Made by a program: the position numbers and the translations under genes. From contig CAJHNH020008543.1 in NCBI GenBank assembly GCA_905116865.2, positions 590,106 through 654,105 of the forward strand: a DNA stretch of 64,000 nucleotides. Reading direction: 5' to 3'. Below the pieces are notes generated by a model. That model searched no databases. It saw nothing but the letters and a program-made list of their open reading frames with translations, and had not been told where the DNA came from. The DNA is from Candidula unifasciata (taxonomy: Eukaryota; Mollusca; Gastropoda; Stylommatophora; Geomitridae). Below, in pieces: positions 56,221 through 64,000 of this stretch (the first letter of the stretch is position 1; each line of letters starts with the position of its first letter).

Positions 56221-57837
56221 AAAGTTGAAGATATGTATATCACTGTCAGATAGATTTTAGAAACAGTGTATGCTTTTTTGGAATGTATAATTGCAAACAA
56301 CAGAACATATAAATAAATAAATGAGAGAGATGGACCAAGTATCTTTGAACACTTTCGACCCCAGAGAGTCAGAAAGCAAGGCAATTTAAAAAATGCTGTA
56401 AAGTCAGTTAGAGTAACAAAGTAATAATTTTTTCAAGTCACATACAAATTAGAGTACTATAACTTTCTAAAGTCGGGTAACAAATAAAGTGATAAGTTTA
56501 TTTAGTCAGAAGTAGAGTTTTATCAAACCAAGAATGGCAACTGAATTAATTAATAGCAATAACCAAAATACAGATGTTAAGATTAAAGATCAGTACAACC
56601 ATGAATACTTAGCCTAATCAGATTTCAATGAGCCACCTTTATGTACTGTTGTATATTTTGTTTCTTAAAACAGTCGCTGGGTTAGGTTTAAGTTAGTCTC
56701 CCAAAACAAAGTAGGTCAGGTTTCATTCACAAGTTTGTTGGGCTAGTCTACTTTCGTGTAGGTTACGGGTGTGCCACACTGTTGTTTGCTCTCTGTTTTT
56801 TCTTTTTTAATTTTCGTTTTTATTCCCAGAAAGAGAATGCCTGTGACATAAGTTGCTGCACTCTCTTTGAGGGTTGCGTTAGACCCAATTTGTCCATGTT
56901 TTTGGAGTGTTAAAAGCGCTGGCCATCTAAAATATACAACACATGATATCAACAGCATTGTGGAACACCCCTTGTGCTAAGGCGACAGGTTCAAAAACTA
57001 CCAATCAGAAGTGAGCTAGTGTGTATATGGGCAGTCCGTGGGGAGACTAATGTTAGTTTTATACAGTAGCTGATATAAGCTATGATAATTTAACAATGGC
57101 TTGCATGTCCTTTATTGTTGTTGTTGTTGCATTAATGATGTCTCCTTTAAAAAATGCACCAATCCCTAGTGACTCCAGATCATATGAGCATGGCTCCATG
57201 CTAACTGGTCAGTACTGATAAAATCAAAAACTTGGATCAAGCTTTTACTGTCAAAATCTATACCATGATCTTTGCCCTCTGTTTTAAACTGGACATAGAA
57301 AACACATTTGCAGATTCCATGGGCCTGGAAATCATTGACACATATCAAACAGTGCCATTTTAATTTAGCTTTTTAACTGACAAACCATGTATTTTGTGTG
57401 TGTTTGCATTTGTATGTGTGTGGGACTTTGTGTTAATGCATGTGTGTGAGTCTGTATGTGCGCATACGTGCATATGTGATACTGACTGAACTATTCTGGA
57501 AAGTGTGCACATGACCATCAGCACTACATTGAAACAGACATAAAGACATGAATCAAATCATCTCATTAAATATATCAATGTAAAGACTGATCTCATCTTA
57601 ACATGCACTTAAGTTGTTGTAAATAAAATAAAAAATTTCATAAATAAACTATACAGACAACACGTTTTTGTTGGTGTTTTCTTTTAGCTTTATTTGTATC
57701 TCATCTCACAAAGTGCCAAAAGCAGGTATCCTACCTGTTAAAAATTACAAACTTGTGGCTATTAAAAAAATGTCTGCAGCCAACACTACACATCAGCCAG
57801 AAATTGCTCTTAAGGATAAAGGTTATTTGCGTATTCT
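56221..57837. other. no gene recognised
   Basis: GT-rich DNA at 57390-57470; several short frames with no domains. Confidence 0.4.
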
Positions 57838-57915
57838 TTAAAGGACATTGCAGAACTAACCCCAGCAGCCCCTGGTTGTTGTATGGTTTCTCTAGGCAAA
57901 TAACGTCCAGTAGTT
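57838..57915 (-). mobile_element. SINE family J fragment
   Basis: AAGGACATTGCAGAACTAAC and GTTTCTCTAGGCAAATAACG match 42945-43010. Confidence 0.5.
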
Positions 57916-58246
57916 TGCACACTAAAGAATAAAGACATTTAAAATCTGGGAATATCTCGGGGGCAAGGTGTGTACAGGATTGAATCGCCGCTCACACTTT
58001 CCATTGCCACAAAAAAAATTTTTTTGTAACTATTTATTATTACTGCTTATTATTTATTACAAAAACACCTCTTGGTTTAGGCCTCAAATATAGGTAAAAG
58101 AACACTTGCTTACGCTACTTACAAGGAAACTGTAATGTGTGAAAGCTACCAATTGCGAGTGCTGCTGCACACTGCATTCACGAGGAGGAAAATATCAAGT
58201 GATACCCTCTCCAGTATAATTGTTACCTTCCAATGCTTACACATGT

Positions 58247-58518
58247 CTTCTTCCTCTTCTTCGTGTTCACCACCTGTAAATTCTGGCCGAAAGTTCTGGT
58301 TGTTCATCCACTTTTGGACTACAGTGCTGTTCCAGAACCTGAGTGTTGCGTGTGAATCCATTTTACAAATATGACTCTGAAATATGCAGACTGCTGGTTC
58401 TTTGCCTATCAGGCAGATGCACTCCAACTTTAAAGGAAGCTCCCAATTAGTCGACTCTTACCACATGCTTCTAGGTAGGCAGTTGTTCTATCCTTGTTTT
58501 CCCTATAACAGGGCCCCG
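58247..58518 (-). mobile_element. SINE family C
   Basis: The TTCTTCCTCTTCTTCGTG tail side, TTCTGGCCGAAAGTTCTGGT and the 5'-side AACAGGGCCCCGGAA are the reverse of family C, about 270 bases. Confidence 0.75.
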
Positions 58519-58899
58519 GAAAAAACTGAATTGATCATACCTCAAATTTTCATTTTACTAGTTTCAAGTCACGAGGATCAATCGATTTACACCAGGTTTT
58601 ATCATCTTTGCCTGGGTCTATCTTTGCAGAACGGCTAACTGCCTGCCCTGGGCGTTAAAATTACGAACTCCATAGCCCTGCAAACGACATCGGCGCCCGG
58701 GTGGCTTGCTGGTCCGTCTATGGGCAACTGGGGTCACCGGTCAGAAAGGTGGTAAGGTCTAGTCATCACATCAACACTACAGGAGTCCTTTCATGGCTAC
58801 TTGGTGGCTAGAAAATAGCAGCAAACAAAGACTATAAGATAACCGATAGTCCCTCGAAACTGCCTGTGGCCCCCGCAATCCTTTCGAGCATCCGCTAAT
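58519..58899. other. no gene recognised
   Basis: A fairly GC-rich segment next to a retroelement fragment; nothing recognised. Confidence 0.35.
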
Positions 58900-59184
58900 C
58901 CAGCCCTAGCCCAAATTTTTTACGACACAGTAAGGCATACATTGGGGAAACTGGCAGGAAGCTAGCTGATCGTTTCCGAGAACACCTCTCTGATATTGAA
59001 AAGAAGACACTTAAAGCAATCTCTCTCCATTCTCTGACCACAGAGGTAAAGATGATATATCTGTCACAGCATTAAAATCTTGCTCTGGCGATCATACTAC
59101 ACGCCTCGCTTTGGAAAATCGCCGCATCCACAGCCTAGGGGTTCTTAGTCCAGGTGGTATCAATATCCAACATACCTTTATTTA
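58900..59184 (+). pseudogene. Penelope-like retroelement, GIY-YIG endonuclease fragment
   Basis: The plus strand reads AYIGETGRKLADRFREHLSD then IEKKTLKAISLHS. After a frameshift near 59048 comes DDISVTALKSC, TRLALENRRIHSLGVLSPGG and INIQ, ending in TAA. YIGETGRxLxDRFxEHL and LExxxIxxLGxLxPxGxN are the start and end of the GIY-YIG nuclease domain at the C-terminus of Penelope-like elements. The 5' part and reverse transcriptase are absent. Confidence 0.75.
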
Positions 59185-59407
59185 AACAGTTTTACTCTTA
59201 TCACATTTTAAATATTAATTCTTTTCTTTTCTTTTATTTCATATTTTTACTTTATTCTATCTCTTATCAGTATCAGTTATGTATCATTAACATTTGTTAT
59301 TCTTTTATTCCCGCTATTATATTATATATTAAAAATATGACTTTTAATTTTTTTGCGACTATATTTTTTTTTAGCCACCGTTGATTTTATTTTATTTCAT
59401 TTATTCC
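59185..59407. other. AT-rich spacer, no gene recognised
   Basis: Very AT-rich DNA between the Penelope-like fragment and the 3' tail of the next LINE. Confidence 0.4.
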
Positions 59408-60052
59408 ACATCATCATCATCATCATCATCATCAGGTGCCTTGCCGACTGGCGTGGGCGATCATGACTCTAATCTACGATCTTCTGCAGCATGTATCAGT
59501 TCGTGTGCGGACACACCTCTATGCCATGCAACAAGACTGTCAAGAATCTTCTCTCATTGTCTTCCTCTATCCCTCCTTCCACAGATCTTCCCAGTGGTCA
59601 CAACATGTTCTATTTTCCCTCTTCTCATAACGTGGCCAAAAAATGATGACTGTCTCCTTCTGATGTCTGTGATAAGTTGTCTTCGGGCTCCCGCCTCTTT
59701 CAAAACCTCTTGGTTGCTCTTTTTGGCTGTCCAGGGTATTGTAAGCATTCCTCTGTGAAACCACATCTCTGAGGCCTCAAGAAATTGTTTGGCTTACCTA
59801 CCGATTGTCCAGGATTCACAGCCATATGTTAAAACTGGATGTATGTAGCAAGCAATAATTCTTTTTCTAACTCTCAATGACAAGGAAATATTGCACAAGA
59901 TGTTCTTCATTTTATTAAATGCAGTTTTTGCCTGTCCTATTCTGTTTTTTTTTATCTCAGTTATGCATCTTCCATCTGATGTTATCCATGTGCCCAGATA
60001 CTTAAATTTCTGTACTTGTCCTAAAATAATACCATCGACCTTTATTACACAT

Positions 60053-60532
60053 TGTGGAGTGCCTGGAAATGAGAAAGCTGATCAACTGGCAGGGGAAGGT
60101 GCGACAAACGTGCAGCCGGATGTACCAGTCGCATACCACCAAAAGAAAAGAATAATTAAATCGATCAGGAAACCATCAGCCCCAGCACAAGACGACTATT
60201 TTATTATGAACAGACCAGAACAAGTCATTATCCTCCGCCTCGGAACAGGGCACAACCAATTACGTAACCACATGTACACACAATTCAAGATAGGTGTATC
60301 AGCCATGTGCACCTGTGGAAATGTGCCCCAGGCAGCAGAGCATGTACTATAGGACTGCACCGAATTTGACACATTAAGGCAAACCTTTTGGCCAGAAAGA
60401 ACAACGGTGGAACGTAAACTCTATGGACCACTGAATGAACTAACAACGACAGTGAAATTTATACAAGAGACAAAACTGCTGATATAGACAATTTATTTCA
60501 GGCGAACGAAAGAAGAAGAAGAAGAAGAAGAA
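60053..60532 (+). pseudogene. 5'-truncated RNase H LINE insert with (GAA)n tail
   Basis: The plus strand starts inside RNase H: HCGVPGNEKADQLAGEGATN, then EQVIILRLGTGHNQLRNHMY and the Cys motif MCTCGNVPQAAEHVL with a stop. It ends GGCGAACGAAAGAAGAAGAA. It is flanked by near-identical host LINE segments of about 120 bases (59930-60052 and 60533-60652). Confidence 0.75.
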
Positions 60533-60659
60533 GCCTGTCCTATTCTGTTTCTTATCTCAGTTATGCATCTTCCATCTGTTGTTATCCATGTGCCCAGATA
60601 CTTAAATTTCTGTACTTGTCCTAAAACACACCATCGACTTTTATTACACATTTAGGAAT

Positions 60660-62020
60660 AATTTGTTTCTTTGATACCACCATTACTTCTGTCTTCTCAT
60701 TATTCAAACTGAGGCCCATTCTTCCATTTTCTAACACCACAATGTCTATAATTTCCTGTAGTTCTTTCTGACTTGTTGCTATCAAGACAGACAATTTTTG
60801 CTGTGTCATTAGCATAACGTGAATTGTTTATATTGTGCCCACCAACCACAGTTCTGGGCATATCAATTAAAGCTCTTATTATATATTCACTGTATATTGA
60901 AAACAAATCAGGTGATAGTACACATCCTTGTCGTACGCCCTTCTTTATGCTTTGCAATGTACCTTAACAGTTGTTAATTCTTATAGCTGCTGTTTGCTGC
61001 CAATACAAATTCTTTATTATTCGTAAATCTTTTCCATCAGTGTTTAATTTTTCTAACAGTTTGATTACTTCTTCATGCTTTACACAGTCAAATGCTTTTG
61101 TATAGTCTATGAAGCATAAGTACTAATCATTCTTTACTTCTATAGCTTTTTTTGACAACGTCCTTAGGATGTATATGGCATTGTTTGTACCTTTTCCTTT
61201 TACAAATCCACATTTTTTATCGCTTATTTCTGGTTCTTCTCATAATTATTCTCAGTAAAATCTTAGTCATAGCACTTCTTGTGCGTTGGTCTTCACATTT
61301 TAAAGTGCCGGGTTTCTTTGGCAGAGCTATAAATATGGATTTTAAAAGGTCATTTGGAATATACCCACTATTATAAATATCATTGAAAAGTTTAGTTATT
61401 TTTTCAGTTCCAAAATCTCCCAGTGCTTCGATTTCTTCCAGTGAGATGTTGTCTGGCCCGGGTGCTTTTCTTTTCTTCATTTGATGTATTGCATCCTCAA
61501 CTTCTGCAGTCATTATTGTTAGACCATCATTGTTGGTCTGCAGTTCTACATCTGGTCTATTATCATCATACAATTCCCCTATATACTCTGTCCATCTGCT
61601 AATTATATTACTATGTCCCAATAATAAGTCACCATCTTTTGATTTCAAACATCCAGTGCTGTTACGTGTCATCTTTCCTGTTAACATATTTATATGTTGG
61701 TACATGGAATGCGAGTCTTTCCTGTGATTTTCCCCAATCTCTGTACACATTTGATTCAGCCAGGCTTCTTTAGCTACTTTGCATTTGTTCACTATTTCTT
61801 TTTGTATTTTAGAGTATTCCTCTTCATAATTCTTTTTCTTCCTTCTTTCATCCATCAACTGCAGAATATCGGTTGACATCCATTTTTTTTTTGGCAACTC
61901 TATGGGTTGGTGGTTTTGTCTCTTTTTATGTCTGCTGAATTGACTCATGCAACATATCCCACTGTTCATCAATAGTCTGTATAATTTCCATTGCATTATA
62001 CCGGTTTTGTACAGTGACAT
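60660..62020 (-). pseudogene. LINE reverse transcriptase domain
   Basis: From about 62020: KKRKAPGPDNISLEEIEALG and IFIALPKKPGTLKCEDQR in an open stretch, then in other frames SIKKGVRQGCVLSPDLFSIY and SRYANDTAKIV, where the catalytic YADD has become YAND. The next block is LSLNNEKTEVMVV. The C-terminal block continues at 59554-60050 with LITDIRRRQSSFFGHVMRRG. Confidence 0.8.
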
Positions 62021-62182
62021 TGTACTGTTTCTTAATTTCGTTATCCGTTCTAAGAATTCCTAAATTTAACTTGATGTTCTGTGGTGTTTTTCTAATGTTC
62101 TTTAGTTTTATTCTAATTTTTCCTACAACTGTAACATGGTCACTAAAGCAGTCTGCTCCTGGTCTAGTTTTTGCTTCCAAGT

Positions 62183-62884
62183 TCACAATCTTCGAGGATG
62201 GTGTTTAAACCAGGTGTTACCTATTATCATGCTGTGCGACTCAGCCCATGCTATTAATCTGTCACCTCTCACATTCTTTTCTCCTAGGCCATAGCCACCC
62301 GTTATTCCGTACACTTTTTCACTTCCTATTTTCGCGTTAAAATCTCCAAGTACCATTGTTACTTCACAATTTTTGCATTGATCAACAGTCATAAATGCGT
62401 CAATATCTTCCCCTGAACTATCTGCTGTTGGGGCATAAATCTGTACTAAGTTGATATCAAACGGTCTGCCACGAAGTTTTACTAATAGTACTCTATATGA
62501 TATTGTCCAAAATTCTTTCACAGTTTTTGAGTTATTTGGATCCAAAACAATACCAACTCCCTTGCTATATTCCTTCCCACCTGAGTAAATCATTCTGCGC
62601 TGATCTGAATACTGTTTCCCTGCTCCTGTTTATCGCATTTCACTAATTCCTAATATGTTGATGTTCATTTTCTTCATTTCCATCTTGATGTTATCCAGCT
62701 TTCCGTTTTGTGTTCTGACATTCCATGTACCAATGTTCAGGATGTTTCTACCATTTACTTTTTCTACAGTAGCTTGATGACGGTTGTGTATCACCCGTAG
62801 AACATAATGCTCCCTACCGGACGAGGTGATTCCACTGGAATACCCATTCACGTCGTTATCTGAATACGTATTATTTTGAGGCAT
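62183..62884 (-). pseudogene. LINE endonuclease domain
   Basis: MPQNNTYSDNDVNGYSSG begins the frame. Motifs are NILNIGTWNVRTQNGKLDNI, NILGISEMR followed by a stop near 62630, then GVGIVLD, LVQIYAPTADS and the catalytic VLGDFNAKIG. The later nuclease motif (SDHVTVVGKI) is in another frame at 61926-62186. Confidence 0.8.
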
Positions 62885-62954
62885 GATTGATTAGGGATAA
62901 TACAGCGGTGGTTTCCTCTTGCTTCCGCCGGTTTGTATATGTTTTGACTCCAAT

Positions 62955-64000
<1,046 letters not shown>

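Larger units (their letters stand above)
59408..62900 (-). mobile_element. long degraded RTE-like LINE with internal insertion
   Basis: About 3.4 kb from an ATG at 62884 to an (ATG/GAT)n tail at 59410-59434. The order on the minus strand is endonuclease (62184-62884), linker, reverse transcriptase (60660-62020) and C-terminal region (59440-60050). An RNase H fragment at 60053-60532 splits the last two. Multiple stops and frameshifts, and a probable deletion in the endonuclease near 62185. It shares polymerase type with 38090-39080. Confidence 0.8.

Overview
The window looks like a repeat-dense metazoan genome, most likely a lophotrochozoan and plausibly a gastropod mollusc. It has intron-rich coding with GT-AG junctions, RTE-like and RNase H-bearing LINE fragments, tRNA-derived SINEs, a Penelope-like fragment, minisatellites and very long (GAA)n, (TA)n and (TC)n arrays. 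There is no bacterial-type gene organisation. The species assignment is inference from repeat style only.

One host gene is supported. It is a plus-strand SLC6 (neurotransmitter:sodium symporter) gene running from a possible ATG-only first exon at 31404 to a stop codon at 52937. Thirteen exons can be placed by splice sites, matching phases and family motifs. They give about 563 codons without a stop or frameshift: TM1 (33449-33653), TM2 (34508-34639), TM3 (37569-37696), the glycosylated second extracellular loop (39698-39885), TM4 to the start of TM8 (40379-46943), TM10 (49517-49616), TM11/12 (50433-50618) and the C-tail (52803-52937). A glycine replaces the monoamine-type aspartate in TM1, so an amino-acid-type transporter of the invertebrate NAT/glycine-transporter group is likelier than an amine transporter. 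Two obligatory exons, the end of TM8 with TM9 and the end of TM10 with the start of TM11, could not be found.

The left half (1-31 kb) is intergenic repeat. It has LINE 3' ends at 1-235, 6.25-7.35, 8.07-8.95 and 11.5 kb. A near-complete but inactivated 3.0 kb LINE lies at 13099-16111, nested inside an older SINE with a perfect 12-bp target duplication. Four long (GAA)n arrays follow or precede it (10.8, 16.9, 17.3 and 19.1 kb), and several SINE families and small minisatellites are scattered around. A hAT-type MITE with an 8-bp target duplication is at 29286-29479.

The introns of the SLC6 gene are packed with transposon debris: antisense LINEs at 36.2-37.5 and 45.4-46.7 kb, a sense LINE at 38.1-39.1 kb, SINEs nested in other elements, a piggyBac-like MITE inside a SINE, a foldback element at 52.1-52.7 kb, and two conspicuous minisatellites (20-bp unit at 39.9 kb, 43-bp unit at 40.5-42.1 kb).

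The right end (53-64 kb) is again intergenic. It holds LINE and SINE fragments, a Penelope-like GIY-YIG fragment (58.9-59.2 kb), a long degraded minus-strand LINE (59.4-62.9 kb) carrying a foreign RNase H insert between roughly 120-bp duplications, and the RNase H end of another LINE running off the window (62.95-64 kb). No new cellular system is evident. The interest lies in nested transposition, repeat birth and the two missing exons.
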